DNA of 64,000 bases from Leptodactylus fallax (lineage: Eukaryota; Chordata; Amphibia; Anura; Leptodactylidae), in the NCBI GenBank assembly GCA_947044405.1, contig CAMRHE010000054.1, positions 6,215,501 through 6,279,500 of the forward strand. The letters are read 5' to 3'. Positions 11,904-24,590 of the stretch are shown in pieces. The notes under the pieces are model-generated. The model ran no database searches and was not told where the DNA came from. It was given only the letters and a program-made list of their open reading frames with translations. The number at the start of each line of letters is the position of its first letter. Within the stretch, counting starts at the first letter, position 1. The translations under genes and the position numbers were made by a program.

Positions 11904-11957
11904 CTTTTCACCATCCCGTCCAGAGTTGCCTTTCAAACCTGGCATCCCACGTGGTCC
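11904..11957 (-). CDS. Collagen Gly-X-Y exon, 54 nt
   Basis: On the minus strand the acceptor ACATATTTTAG precedes 18 codons reading GPRGMPGLKGNSGRDGEK, followed by the donor AAG|GTTTAG. The exon is phase 0 to phase 0 and Gly first. The Y position carries K and R several times, as is common in collagen helices. The intron to the next exon downstream (10554-10607) is 1.3 kb, the shortest among the Gly-X-Y exons in this window. Confidence 0.88.
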
Positions 11958-12827
11958 CTAAAATATGTTATGAAAGTGTTAGCTTTTAAGCTTGTAAAAA
12001 CATCTTTAAAACATTGAGTGAGATAATATGCCATAGGAAATACACATTAGCCTGAAAATAATTTACAGAGTTAGTAGTTTACATAACAGGAATGTCTCAC
12101 TAAAATTACATTGTGCTATGCTATGATCTAACTCAAATAACATGTAAAATATGAGAACTGACTTCATTCACCCAACTGAAATCAGCAGGGCTAAATGTTA
12201 TTAGGTTATGTCTATTTTGTCATCCAGTCAAATTAGCATTAGTATACAGTACCTATTATTAGCATCACGGACAGTTGTGCCAAAAGAACACCCATAGTAC
12301 AAATAATTTTATTATTCCAGTGATATGTTATACCCATAGACGAGGGAAAAGTCTAGACATTACTATTCAACTCCCACCCAAAAATTAGAAGTTATGCTTA
12401 AAAAAATGTATTTATTTCTTCAAAGGGGTTGTGTGGTATCAAAAAAGTGATATCAAGTGTATTAAATAATGTAATATGTGGTGTGCCATTTCAAGCCATC
12501 ATCTACCAGTCAGAGTGGGAACAATGATAGAGAGAGTGTTTCACATTGGAAGACCAAGAATATCCATGTACTTCTTGGACAGGGCATTGATTTGACATGT
12601 GCCTATTGTATCATTGCTGCCAATGTTTCCTTGCAAAGTACAGCAGGAAATTTTGCGACTAACCTATTTTAAGGTATCCCTTCTAACAAAAAGGGACTTT
12701 CCAAAGCATACTGTACAGTCCGTTTAACAGTTTAGACAAGTCAAAATGATCTCCTGACATAACAGAGATACATGTCAAACTATCACGTTGTGATCTGGGA
12801 CCACTTCCAACTTTAAGAATCAGAAAG
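11958..12827. other. Collagen intron, nothing recognised
   Basis: No exon or defined element. A short stretch at about 12422-12440 (CAAAGGGGTTGTGTGG) resembles the end of the AAAGGGGTTGTCC repeat family, but the other end was not found. Confidence 0.4.
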
Positions 12828-12835
12828 ATCTACAC

Positions 12836-14468
12836 CAGGGGTAGGCAACCTTTTTTGTTCAGCGTGCCGATTTCGATTAAAAAAATCAAAGTTGTACTCG
12901 GAGTGCTGGTCAATAATTGTAAGTCTGACGACCCCTGCACACGGTATTATGTTACATAGCGGCCCCTGCACATGGTATTATGGTGATAATACTAGTGATA
13001 ATTGCTATTACTATTATTTTAGCGTGTAACAGATATCACTAGAGAGGCCGGCGGCGTATTTTACTCTATAAAGATCAGGTATGGACAGGACAGGACAGAG
13101 AAAAAAATGTAAACTTTATTGGTGACTTTGTGTATGTGTTGTGTAAGTGTTTGGTGCGACACTTCTGGCGCTGTGACCTGGACGATGGTAAATGTCTGGG
13201 TTACAGCGCCAATAACTTCCTGGTTATGTGATTAGGCTCAGAGGGGTGTTACATTATCCCTCTATGTGACTATCAGAGAGCAAAAGTACAGTATGCTCTC
13301 TGATTGATAGGAGAGGGGATAACATGGATGGAAGTCTCTGCTACCCCCCCCCCACGGGTCATCTGCAGCTTATGCACAGACAATGATGAGTTATCATTGT
13401 CTCTGCAGCTCCTCCTCCCCCCTCCTTCCTTAGCTCTAAGATGCTGCCTGAGGCAGGAGGGGGGGGACACTTTTAGAGCCCCATTTCTAAGGATCTGTTA
13501 GGGCTACAAAGATACAACTGGATTCATTTTAAAGATGAGAATCTCCATGATTGACCTTACACATTCAGAGCGATTCACTGTTAAAACGATGTCGGGAATT
13601 GAGATCTGTATTGGGATTTCAATGCCGAACATCGTTTTCACCAGCTAATTGCTCAGGATGTTTAAGGACGATCATGGTGATCTTGGTATCATTTTAAAGA
13701 GGAGATTCTTATCTTTAAAATTAATCCAAGTGTTTCTTTATAGCTTTAACCAAGCCTGAGCAATTACCGGCTTCACTACTGTACATAGACTGTGCAGACG
13801 CCGGGTGATGCCGCATCCATCTTCAGGCAGCACCCCGCGCTAATGAAATTTTAAAAAAGCCAGATGGAAAAACGCTGAAGGTAACGTTTTTCCATCCGGC
13901 TGGGGGCATAAATACGGTGCCAGAACTAATGCTCTTGTGCCAGAACCAATCCCATAGAAAACTATGGGATCCGTCCTGGCATCAGTTTCCCCTCCAGCTT
14001 GTGTGCACCATGCCGGAGGGAAACAGCTGCATCGGACATATGTGAACACACCCTTACTCACTTTTTCCTGCGCTCCGCAGCCGCTGTGTGGGCGCTTCTC
14101 CCTGACGTCAGCGACTGCTGATTGGGTCTCAAGAGTTACGTCGCATTATTATGCGTAATGACGTCGACGTGACCCCTGAGGCCCTGTCAGCTGTCTCTTA
14201 CGTCAGGCAGAAGCGCCCTAAGAGCACAGGGCGGCTGCGGATTCAGGGAAGGTGAGTTAACATTGTTTTTTATGTTTGATCACCTCCCCTGGGGCTCCGA
14301 TTATTAAACTCAGGGGTCTGAAGAGACCCCACAGTATAATAATAGCAGTTTCGTTTCAGCCGTGTTTGGTCCTATCGAAACTGCTGGGTGAGGACTCCGC
14401 TGCCGTGGCAGGGAAATAAGCCTCGCGTGTCACTCTTGGCACGCGTGCCGGGGGGTTGCCGACCCTTG
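12836..14468. mobile_element. Non-autonomous hAT transposon (hAT-2), 1.6 kb, with target duplication
   Basis: Inverted ends CAGGGGTAGGCAACC and, reversed, CAAGGGTCGGCAACC (13 of 15 match) are flanked by an exact 8-bp duplication ATCTACAC (12828-12835 and 14469-14476). This is a hAT signature. There is no transposase. Inside are two minisatellite units in reverse orientation (about 12920-12990; GTGCAGGGGTCG on the minus strand), a GC-rich central part and one hairpin module (14249-14345). The ends differ from those of the 1331-3842 and 22065-24103 elements, so this is a separate family, but it resembles the foldback MITE at 58852-59009. Confidence 0.87.
14249..14345 (+). repeat. Hairpin module in hAT-2
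   Basis: AAGGTGAGTTAAC, then TTTTTTATGTTTG, TCACCTCCCCTGGGGCTCCG and a near-palindrome ATTATTAAACTCAGGGGTCT / GAAG / AGACCCCACAGTATAATAAT. The block order is the same as at 57990-58060. Confidence 0.7.
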
Positions 14469-14476
14469 ATCTACAC

Positions 14477-15813
14477 TATTGTATTTGTCGAAGTGGTGGT
14501 ACTGATCGGACAGTGTGAGACTGTGTGGGCACACACCTCCAACTGATAACATTTAGCTGCATAAAGGTCTTAAGTGTATATAGTCTATATAATATAAGTA
14601 TGAACAGTGCAACTGGCTGACCACATTGCAATGATTAGGCTAGAGTCTCACAACATTCACAGATCTTTCAGAAGAGCAATAATTTCTCATTTTATTTCAG
14701 GTAAAATGAATGTTGTGGATTTACAATCTATTTTACATGCTCATTTTTATGTGGATATAAGACATAATAGTACAGTAAAATTTCTCCAGAAGACCACTCC
14801 TTTGAGAAGCCCCCCCCCCCCCCATTTTTTTTAGTAACTGATTTTCAGCCATTTATACCTTATGGAAGATAACTCTCTATAAACAGACTACCCCCTTATC
14901 CAACCAAAGACCACTTTTTAAAAAAAATAGTGGGAAACCCTTTAAAAAGACCACACATCTCTGTGATGTGCCTCATCACTTGTTAATGGAAAATTTGCCA
15001 GCATCACGCTGGAGCAAAAAGTCCCTGTCATAGAGAATGCAATCTGTCACTGAGGTGCAGGGCATACATGCCAATCTTCCCAGAAAAATCTCAGAAAAGG
15101 CACAAAATTAATATATACCCCACACCAAAATGGCCATTTTTGGGGAATTTCCAGGTGAGCTTTAAAATTTAGATTTTGGCCTATGAAAAGTCAGCAGGTA
15201 TCATCAAGGTTAGCAGTGACAGGGGCCATTTCAGAATCTAGGAATGAGAGGGGTAGCTATACTAAGTCCAGGAGGGGGACCATGCTGAGGACCAAGGTTT
15301 AAAGGTATATCATATTTGGAACTATAAATGAGAGAAGAACCATGTTAAGAACCATGATTTAAAAGGGTGACTAAGAACAAGAGAAAAGCCATTCTTGAAA
15401 CCAGGATTTTGAAATATACAATGCCAAGAATGATGAGGCCTGCTATGGATGTGTGTGTGGGATGGGGTAACCAGTGTACAGTACCATGACTGTTTTATTA
15501 GTCCCAGTCTAAGCCTGGATCTGCATTATACTGATGCGATACCTTGTTCTGTGTAAAATGCTGAATCATAAAATTCATGATTTTTGGTATTTCATCATTG
15601 TTTAGGGGGACAAATACTCCATTAATTCCATTAAACACTTTAACCGGTTTTTCACTTTGAGAGGACCACCCATTTTCCAAATTTTGTTGGTCAGCTCAAG
15701 AGGTTTCACTGAATATACAAGCCGATCAAATATTTATAGACACTCCTTTACATTATTACTAGTAGTATTATTGAATTAGAATTATTGAAACCATGATCAT
15801 CTGTAAACATTAC
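14477..15813. other. Collagen intron, no gene
   Basis: Holds a poly-C/poly-T tract at about 14811-14832. No defined transposon ends or exons were seen. Confidence 0.45.
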
Positions 15814-15867
15814 CTGCACTCCAGGTGAACCAGGCATACCTGAATTCCCTATAGTTCCTTGACCTCC
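15814..15867 (-). CDS. Collagen Gly-X-Y exon, 54 nt
   Basis: On the minus strand the acceptor TCTTTTATAACAG is followed by 18 codons reading GGQGTIGNSGMPGSPGVQ and the donor CAG|GTAATG. It is phase 0 to phase 0 and begins with glycine. It lies between the exon at 32758-32820 (17 kb upstream in the gene) and that at 11904-11957, and keeps the Gly-X-Y register with both. The residues are less charged than those of the two following exons. Confidence 0.88.
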
Positions 15868-16240
15868 CTGTTATAAAAGAAAATGTCATATTATTATTAC
15901 TTGGCAACACGTAGGTATAAAAATTTCTAACATACAAAATAATGTGTCAAACGACAATAGTTTCTGCTTTTTGCCTGTTCTATCATGCTTTTATTACAGC
16001 AGTTTGCATTCCTTCCAGTGATGTTATGTTTTAAATTATTACAATATATGACTTGCTGAAATCTAAATGAGCTGTATGTAAGCCAGCATGAGCATCTCAC
16101 TTGTATTATCATCTTCCCAAGTTAAACTCTGCTTCCGAGAACATACCTGCTAACAGTTAATAAAAGAACTGACTGATTTTACAAAAAAAATAAAAAATCT
16201 CTGTGCTCATCGAATATGTCTGGTATCACAGCTCAGTTTT

Positions 16241-18765
16241 TTTGTTGTTTTTTTTATAAAATGTTTTATTTTTTCAACAAATACAAACCAATGAATGCGT
16301 GCTCAGTTACGGCAGGGTAATGGTACAAAGCAGAGTATACAGGTTAGTACACCTGTAGTCTGTTCATGCAGAGGATCATGTGAACGTTTTCAATGTAAAT
16401 TTATGCAGTATCATCTGAAGGGAAACAGCAAGTAAGGGGGATAAAATAACTGTACAAAACAAGAAAAACTCCCCCCCATCTATCCCTTGCTGGCTATTTA
16501 ATAAGGGTACTATTAGAGTAAATCTCAAAAAGTATGGTTAGCTGATGTTGAGCCTTCCCAAAGTGCCTTGCAAAGTTTCGAGTAGGTACCATGACATGTA
16601 TCTAAAGGATAACATCAAGGTTTTTATCTCTCCATGTGTGTAATGTGTGCATATGTACGCCTTCCATTTCTTAAAAAAGGATTAATTTGTCTGTCTTTGG
16701 AGCATTCCGTATCACTCCTGTCCATATTTAGTTACTGACACATTTGGGTATTTACTTCTAACCTGGTTTTCACCCTTGGAGCAGGCAGTTTGTCTTCAAA
16801 CAGCATAAGACCACCGCTCCATCAACCACCAGAGGTATAGACAAGCTTGTGGGGTAAGAAGGGAATAATACCAGCAAAAACATTGCACGCTTGGGGCAGT
16901 GCATTAATCAGTTTGGCATATTCGGGTGTGTGGGTATATCAAAAGCATATATAGCTCGGTGCAGCAGTCGATATTGTGTCTTCCTCCAAGATTCACAAGG
17001 GATAGCTTTTTTGACCCTTGCCCACCCCTCCAACATTCTGTCAGTAAGGTCATCTCCCTGGAGGACTTTTGCCCAACATCTAAACACTTTTGCACTACCA
17101 GGGCTGATTTCATGGTTGCATATAGTGAGGAAAGGGTGTGGTGTATTGAGTCCAGACCAATCAAGCTGTCCATCTAGTTAGTGATCGCCTCCCTTCAGAT
17201 TTTCTGCAGATGGTGTAAATAGAAGTCTATGACTTTGAAATACTGCAAAAAGTGAGCTGGGGGAATGCTGTATTTGTTTTGCAGTTCTTGAAAGGTAAGC
17301 AGTCTGACCTCCTCTAGATGGAGTAGATGTGCATAAGTGGAGATTCCCTTCTGTCTCCAACTGCGGAATCCTCCATCTGAGCTACCCTGGGGGAGTTCTG
17401 GATGACTCCATAGAGGTATATGTTTAGAGATGAGGTGTGACAGTACATAAATTTTCCTAACCTCTTTCCAGGTCACGATTGTGTCCTTGAGTATCAGGGA
17501 GGACTTGACGGGTTTCAGTAGAGAAGAATACTTAGTGTGATGTAATGCTGCCAGTTACCATGAACCTGCTAATTGTTGTTCTAGAGGTGTATTTGAGTGA
17601 AGAGATGACTGCTGTACCCAGTCTAGAACATGTCGAAGGAGACTTGCTTGTAGCTCCTAATGTCTATATTTTTTTGGGTTATTCTGGAAGCTGGTATAGG
17701 TTAGATGGAGCTTGGCACTTGTGAGTTGTTGAGCCTCAGTGGATTTTTTCAGTGCTGAAATGTGGGATATAAAGCATCCTCTAAGGACTGCCTTAGCCTG
17801 ATTCCAAAACAGTGCATGGTCCGCCCTGTGGGCTGCATTATCACTATTGTATGCCCAGAACAAGAGGTCAGGAGCTTTTTAAATTCCACGGTCTTTACCA
17901 AGACCAAAGGAAAATGCCAGAGGTGATTGCTGGTCTGGTTAGTAAGCTGTCGTATCCTTGGCTACCATCTATCCTTCCTGATATCCACCACAGATTTAAA
18001 GTCACCTCTTACCAATCACTGGATGACTGGATCCATATCCAGCTGAGCCTCCTGATAATAGGACGAGTTCTCATCATTTGGCATTTGGGCCACGTATGTT
18101 ACATATACTAATGTCCCCAGCCATTGTGCTCAGGTGCAGCCTGTGCTTCCTACCCTTCGAGTCAGTTTCATGCTGGATCACCAAGCAGGAAAGTTTTTTG
18201 AGTAGTAATATCAAAGTTCCCGCTTTCCCTGTCACACACCTCTCCCACCAAAAGTTTGCAAAGGTGCAAAAACTCTGTGGCCAGTAAGTGCGTCTCTTGC
18301 AATAGGACTACATCAGGTTTTAAACAACGTAGATGTCGCAAGATCATGTTGCGTTTGTTCGGAAAGTGCAGGCCTTTTATATTCCAAGAGATCACTTGCA
18401 TGGCCAAGTATTTGGGGGATGTTTTCTTATAAGGTGATTATCTATAACCCATAGAATATCAGCCATCCAGGGTACTCCTCGCATCCCTCCCCCTTCCCTA
18501 TTAAAGAAAGTAAAAGGTCCAAAATGATCACTATAAGGGCCTGTGTTAACTCCCGCAGACTTCCTTTTTCCAACTGTAACTTGGTGACCAAAAGTAAAAT
18601 AACTCTGACAGTCAATAAGGGTCCATGCATCAGTCTCTGAAGATTTGGCAATTGAGGGCATAGTATCAGAGAGGTCAGCTAGCGTCTCTCTTGCCAGCTA
18701 GTCCTTTGAGGACTGTTTTGAGATGTGGTGAGAACTGGAATGTCACATATCCATGTAGGCCACTG
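16241..18765 (-). mobile_element. Tx1/L1-type LINE insertion with 12-bp target duplication
   Basis: Flanked by CAGCTCAGTTTT on both sides (16229-16240 and 18766-18777). The left end reads as a poly-A-like tail on the minus strand (AAAACATTTTATAAAA and A-runs), so the LINE is inserted in minus orientation by target-primed reverse transcription. It contains the endonuclease start, the linker and the C-terminal part of ORF2 but lacks most of the reverse transcriptase. Confidence 0.8.
16640..18407 (-). pseudogene. Internally deleted L1-type ORF2
   Basis: The minus strand begins with an endonuclease N-terminus (QVISWNIKGLH then VVLLQETHL, 18407-18280), the usual opening of L1/Tx1 APE endonucleases. 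After frameshifts it shows the linker segment (FWNQAKAVLRGCFI, about 17830-17790) and then jumps to the C-terminal region (WKEVRKIYVLS at 17470 and following). The central reverse transcriptase motifs are not found, so about a third of the ORF appears to be deleted. Many stops are present. Confidence 0.7.
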
Positions 18766-18777
18766 CAGCTCAGTTTT

Positions 18778-21275
18778 ATACCTATGAGTATTAGGCTGGG
18801 TTAGGCTGGGTCAGTGCTTTTTTTTTTCAAATTAAGAACTGCATGTATTTTTAAGGAAGGAATTTCCAAATGGACTTGTAATGGTGGCATCCTATTACAG
18901 TACAATGTTAGAATTCAGTGAACTCTTTAGAACGATCCATTCTTTCAGAAATGTTTATAAGGGCAGAATACATGGCTAGATGATGGATTTTAAACACCTG
19001 TGGTAATGGGACTGAATGAAACACCTGAATTATGATGATTAAGAAGTTTATCAGGCCTTACCCCGCATTCACGTGACCAAGTTTCACACATGTATGGGTC
19101 AGTAAAAATGGAATTGATTGTGATGTTCACTGACCCATACATTTTAATGAATGGACCATGCTGCAAAAAATGGACAGATACAGGACCTGCTCCAAAGTTT
19201 TCATCTCTTTTCTATGGCACAGACACATATTCATAAAAACTATGGATGTATGCATGGGGCCAGAGAAATGAATGGGTCTGTATATTATCCGCAATTCCGG
19301 ACTCGTACTTGTTGATAATATACGGAAACTAACTAGAACTAACAAACTAACTCTTAGATTGTAAACCCTTGCAGGCAAGCCCCTCTATCCCACTGTGCCA
19401 GTTGGTCACTATTAGTATTGTATTTGTTTTGTATATTTTGTGTACCGTATGTAAACCCTCAAATGTACAGAACCATGGAATTAATGGTGCTATATAAATA
19501 AATAATAATAATAACTAACTAACTATAGTCATGTGCGTGGGGCCTTATTCACACGTTTGCATTTTCTGGACATGTGATGTTAGTGAAAATCAGAACTACA
19601 AGCAGACCCATTTATTTCAATGTAGATGTCCCTCCATGGACCAACGGGTGCTGTCCTTTTTTCTTGGACCCACAGACAATAAACAAGTATAGGAAATGCA
19701 AAAAGACAAAAGTTGTTTTACATTGTTTTACATAACAACCTGAAAATAAGAAGGGTAGAGTGATGTTTGTGATTATTATATCACATTTACACAGTGCTTT
19801 AAAAAAAACAAAAAAAAAAAAACTGCATGTTTTTTTAATTGCAGTAAAGTCCTTTGCACACTACCATGCAGGCTGCCAGCCATTATTGAACGGCACGGTC
19901 AGTGCACAGTCGGCACGGTCAGTGCACAGTCGGCATGTAGATGTCATCGGGGCCACGAAAGCGCGGCCACAAAACCGGAAAGAAATAGGATGTGCATGGG
20001 CTGACGAATGGGTCAGTGTAGTGTACTATCTGGGAAAAACACGGATAGCACATTGAACTAGCACACGGTCATGTGCAAGGGGCCTTATGCATACCACATT
20101 TTACTGTGCATTTCAGATCTAACCTAGTACCTATTAAATTGAAATCCTCAGTTTTTTAATTTATTAGCCATAGGATTATGGTACAGTCACATAGTGGTTT
20201 CTGTGATGCAGTTAATAATGAAGACCAATTGCATGTGTTACACTGAGAAGTTAAAGCACTTGCATAGTTAATGCGTTCAGTACATCGAGTGGCACCAACC
20301 TTTATTGGTGAATATAATTTATCTGTGTGTTTCCCTTTGAAAACACACTGGTGAAATCACACTGTGTGCCTGTGGGTATTCACTACATATAGTACAGATA
20401 CTATATATCAAGGCCTAATACAGAGAGCTGTCTAATAAACTTTCCATACCTATTCCTCAAGTTTTTCCATCAGCATACAAGATTGTTTTTTTTAATTTAT
20501 TGGTAGAGTTGCAAAAATGTCTCTATGTATGAACATATGTGTGAACACTACCATGCATGAAAAGGCATGGTCATTTGTAATGCTTTTTCTGGCTTTTCTC
20601 TTCTCAGATGAAAAACATCTAGTATTTTCTGTCATTGACTGTATCTCTACTCATCCCTGTTATTTTTGAGAAGTAACTTGTAGCTGCAGCGCTAATTTAA
20701 CAGTATGGATTCTTCAAAGTTTTCAAAGACGCAAAACTGCTCACCCATTTTGCAGAGAACTACAATACAATAGCTTATACTAGCAATATACCATAACAAT
20801 ATGTGATGGTAAAGTCCCTTTAAGTCATGTTCACACTTTGCAGTTTTGATTTTATAATACTAAAAAAAATGTAGCAAAAAAATTCTGAAACTACAAAAAT
20901 AAGTCACAGACAAAAAAAAACACTTATTGTGCATCTGTCAGCTTTACCACTGATTTCATTATACGTTTCAAAACATTAGACTTGGAGTACAATTTTGCCC
21001 ACATTGGCAGTTTATACTTCCAGCTGGCTCAAAGGTATGTATTACTGCATAATCTCCCGCTATGAGACCACACAGAGTAAAAGATTATCATTTTTAAATA
21101 GAATCAAGAGTGCCCGGAATAACCATTCACAAACTTTATTCCGAGATAAAGTCAGACTTCAATCCACTGTAATTCAACGGCACTAGGCCAATGGAAAGTT
21201 CACAAATCAAATTCGTTTTTACAATGCAAAACACAATGTCAATTCCTTACTTCACTGAATCATCATATAAATACA
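18778..21275. other. Intron with an L2 3' tail and short tandem repeats
   Basis: Apart from the L2-type fragment (19353-19512) and a 21-bp tandem duplication (GGCACGGTCAGTGCACAGTC, about 19893-19935), no exon or complete element was found. Confidence 0.4.
19353..19512 (+). repeat. L2-type LINE 3' end fragment
   Basis: Shares with 52578-52735 the sequence TTGTAAACCCTTGCAGGCA, CTATCCCACTGTGCCAG, CCATGGAATTAATGGTGC and the tail TATATAAATAAATAATAATAA. It is heavily 5'-truncated and has no coding part. Confidence 0.8.
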
Positions 21276-21621
21276 ATGGGGCAGATTTATTAAGACTGGC
21301 ATTTCAAATGCCGGTTTTAATAAATGCCCCCACTGGCACAAGGTACATCTAAATTATCCAGGGGCTCTGGTGTCTTAATAAATCAGGCACACACCCATGC
21401 GCCACAATGGAAGTCTATGCCAGTCAGGAACTGGCATAGATTTCCTGTATAACTCACACCAGAAAACTGGCATGAGTTATATAATAAATATCTCAGGTTG
21501 AGGCATCTCTGGCCCACCCCCACATTCACAGAAAGTGGAGAGCGAGGTGCAGAATGGGAACACCAAATTATACATCAATGCCTTTAAAGTGACGTAGATG
21601 CATTGCTAAATTCCCCCCAAT
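21276..21621. mobile_element. MITE with (T)GGGGCAGATTTAT ends
   Basis: Left end ATGGGGCAGATTTATTAA; right end, reversed, ATTGGGGGGAATTTAG. Related pieces occur at 31205-31385, 40507-40855, 54940-55322 and 59559-59887, so this is a dispersed family. It is non-coding. The superfamily was not determined. Confidence 0.5.
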
Positions 21622-22064
21622 CTATGTTACTCTTCTAAAAAAAATTTCAAATTTATTAGAAATAAAAAAATTGAAGTGTTCAGACCCTTTGCTTTAAGAA
21701 TCTGGTGCTTTCTGTTTCCATTAATCATACCTGTGCTATAATGGCATGTTGTGGAAAGAGCCTGCAAAAGCTGTAGTTCTACAAAACTGCATGGTTTTCA
21801 CTGCAGTTACACAGCAAACACCATGATTCACACCCCCACTAGGCTATGGGGATGTTTTTTGGCTGTAGAAAGGTAGAAACTAGTCAAAATCACATTAACT
21901 GTAATTATCAAATTGCAACTAGAAAGACTGCAGGATACTTTGTGACATCATGGTCATATGACACAAGGACCCACACCCAAGCAAAGAAGAGGAGGACGAG
22001 TAGTATGTGTTTGTGTCTTGTCTAATTAAAAGGTGTATAATTAATTTAGAGGACTGTGTTAAAG

Positions 22065-24103
22065 CAGGGCCGCTTTAACCCTAGGGCTAACAGTGCACTT
22101 GCACCGGGCCCTATGATAGCGGGGGCCCCTAGGATAGAGGGACAGTCCTGCATATGCTGCCCCAATGTTCCAGGCTGTCCCAACTTCAGCTCATTGGCGT
22201 TCTCTCAGTTGAGTTGAACACAGTGATGTATCTGGGGGGGGGGGAGGGGAGGGACGATGGCCTAACTCTGTGGGGCCCACCATAAACACATGCATGTGTT
22301 GCCATTCTGCAAGCCGCTATAGACATATTGGCTTACAAGGCAACGGGATCAAAGACTAGACGTCTGCACACAGGACGGCACAATGACGTCATAGCATTGC
22401 GCTTCTTGTGGTGAGACGTCCTGTCTGTGCTCACGCACCTCACAGAGAATAGAGACGGCAGCAGCGGAGCAGCAAGGCAGTATAAGTTTTATTTTTTATT
22501 TTGTTTGCAGTTCTTATATATATGATATAAAGGGCCATTAGGGGACATTATTTCTATAAGGGGGCACAGAGAATATAAGGAGTCATTGGGAGTATTATTA
22601 CTATATGGTGAAGATAATTTATATAATGGGGCTTAAAGAATATAAGGGCCTGTAATATAAATTAAATATGACCCCTTATATTCTTTCAGCCCCCTTATAT
22701 AAATGATTTCCTCCCAGTAATAATGCCCCCTAATGACCCCTTATAGGGGGCATTATTACTGGGGGAGATCATTTATATAAGGGGGCTTAAAGAATATAAG
22801 ATACATTATTCATAAAAGGAGTCGTTGTGAATTTAAAGGGTCATTAGACGGCTTTATGAATATAACTGGGATTGTTAATATAAGGAGGCATTAGGGGAGT
22901 AGTATTTATGTCAGGGGGCATAATATAATGGGGCAATTGGGTAGTATTAAATTAAGGAGCACTTGAGCACTCTTACAGTTCATTTTTATTGATGATCAAT
23001 CCTCAGTATACATCATCAATAAGAGATCAGGTGTTATGACACTTGGGACCCCACTGATCAGCTGTTTGAAGGGGCCATGGCGCATGTGCCGGTACAGTGA
23101 CCACTTCTCTGTTTATATTGCATGCTGTACTGTTTTATAGTGACCGTGTGATGTATAGAAATGTATAGGATGAGGCTATAGTTACATTGCATGGCCATTA
23201 CGAAATATATTCAATGTAAACAGAGAAGGGCTCATGGTGCTTGTACAAGTGCTGTGGTACCCTTCAAACAACTGATCAGCGGGGGTCCCGGGTTTCGGAA
23301 CTCCAGTGATTTTTTTTTTATTGACAAAGGAGCCAAAGATGTTTGTGTTGCAAACTTTACAGAGACGAGTCACAACTTGAAGAAAAAGTAGTCAGTCCAG
23401 ATAGAGACAAAATGTGAATGATTACAGTCTGAGATATCACCTGTAATCATGAAATGTTTCCTGTGCTGTATTCACCTAAATTGTCTGCAGAGCCCTGTAC
23501 AGAGTCTGTAGTTACCACTATACGGTCACAGTATATTGACTAATATTGGTATACCAGATTTGGGAGCCCACTTGGACGTATTTGTCCCCCCTGTGCTGAA
23601 CCTTTAGCTATGGGTTTGCCTCAGGTTGAAGACAATGATGAAGAAGGGGGCTGTCCAAGACTTTGAACTAGAACAGCAGGAGAGCGAGGAAAGGTGAGTA
23701 TTGGTGTTTTTTTTATTTTTGTTTGGTAGGAGAGGGACATAATATTTTGGGGGCAGTTCGAGGTGAATATTAAATTGTGGGAGCAGGAGGAACAGGACAT
23801 TAAACTGGGGCAACTGGAGGGGGAAATTATACTGAAGGGGACATTAAATTGGGGCAACATTAAACTGTGCAGTTGGAGGGGGACATTATGCTGTGGGGGG
23901 CTGATGGACAGGGACTTTAATCTGTGGGGATAGCTGGAGAGGGACATTGTATTATTTGGGGCCACTAGGGAGGCATTATACTATGTGAGGGCCGCTAAGG
24001 GGGCATTATAATTTGTGCAAGTCAGGTATTTCTAAGTGTTGGTAATGGGGGGGCACTTATGAAACCTTTGCACTGTGCCCACCAATGTGTTAAAATGGCC
24101 CTG
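22065..24103. mobile_element. Non-autonomous hAT transposon (hAT-3), 2.0 kb, with target duplication
   Basis: Inverted ends CAGGGCCGCTTTAAC and, reversed, CAGGGCCATTTTAAC (13 of 15) are flanked by exact 8-bp TGTTAAAG (22057-22064 and 24104-24111). It encodes no transposase. The right half contains degenerate minisatellite units (GGGGCCACTAGGGAGGCATT and similar, about 23740-24010) after a GGTGAGTA plus T-rich lead (23692-23720). A truncated second copy of its right end lies at 53140-53544. Confidence 0.87.
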
Positions 24104-24175
24104 TGTTAAAGGACTGTGTTCCTTATGCTATTGAACTGCTCTAACTTCGTTCATTCAGGTTCTACTAGGTCTAAA

Positions 24176-24590
24176 TTCCCCTGTGACCCTCAGACAAGTA
24201 ATAATGTTCCCCCACTGCTCTCCAGACAACCAATAATATCCCCCAGTGGCCCCCTGACAACTAATAATATCCCCCAGTGGCTCCTTGACAACCAATAATG
24301 TTCTCCAGTGGCCCCCTGACAACTAATGTCCCCCAGGAGCCCTCAGGCAAGTAATAATGTCCTCCAGTGGCCCCCAGGTAAGTTATAAGGTCCCTCACTG
24401 GCCCTTAAGTAAGGAATAATGTCTTCCAGTGGCCCCCAGACAAGTAATAATGTCCACCGGTGGCCCCAGGCATGTAAAATGTCCACCAGTGGCCCTCAGA
24501 CAAAAGATAATGTTTCCCAATGGCCCCCAGACATATAATAATGTCCCCCAGTGGCCCCCTGACAACTAATAATGTCCTCTTTGGCCCACA
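24176..24590 (-). repeat. Minisatellite, about 32-bp unit
   Basis: About 13 degenerate tandem units of CCCCCAGTGGCCCCC.GACAA.TAATAATGT. It begins some 65 bp right of hAT-3. On the minus strand the unit reads GGGGCCACTGGGGGACATTA, so it belongs to the same general minisatellite type as those inside the transposons. Confidence 0.8.

Noticed and set aside
18392..18661. 89- and 69-codon minus-strand frames next to the L1 endonuclease start
   Set aside because: They overlap in different frames and lie in the leader part of the LINE; no protein resemblance.
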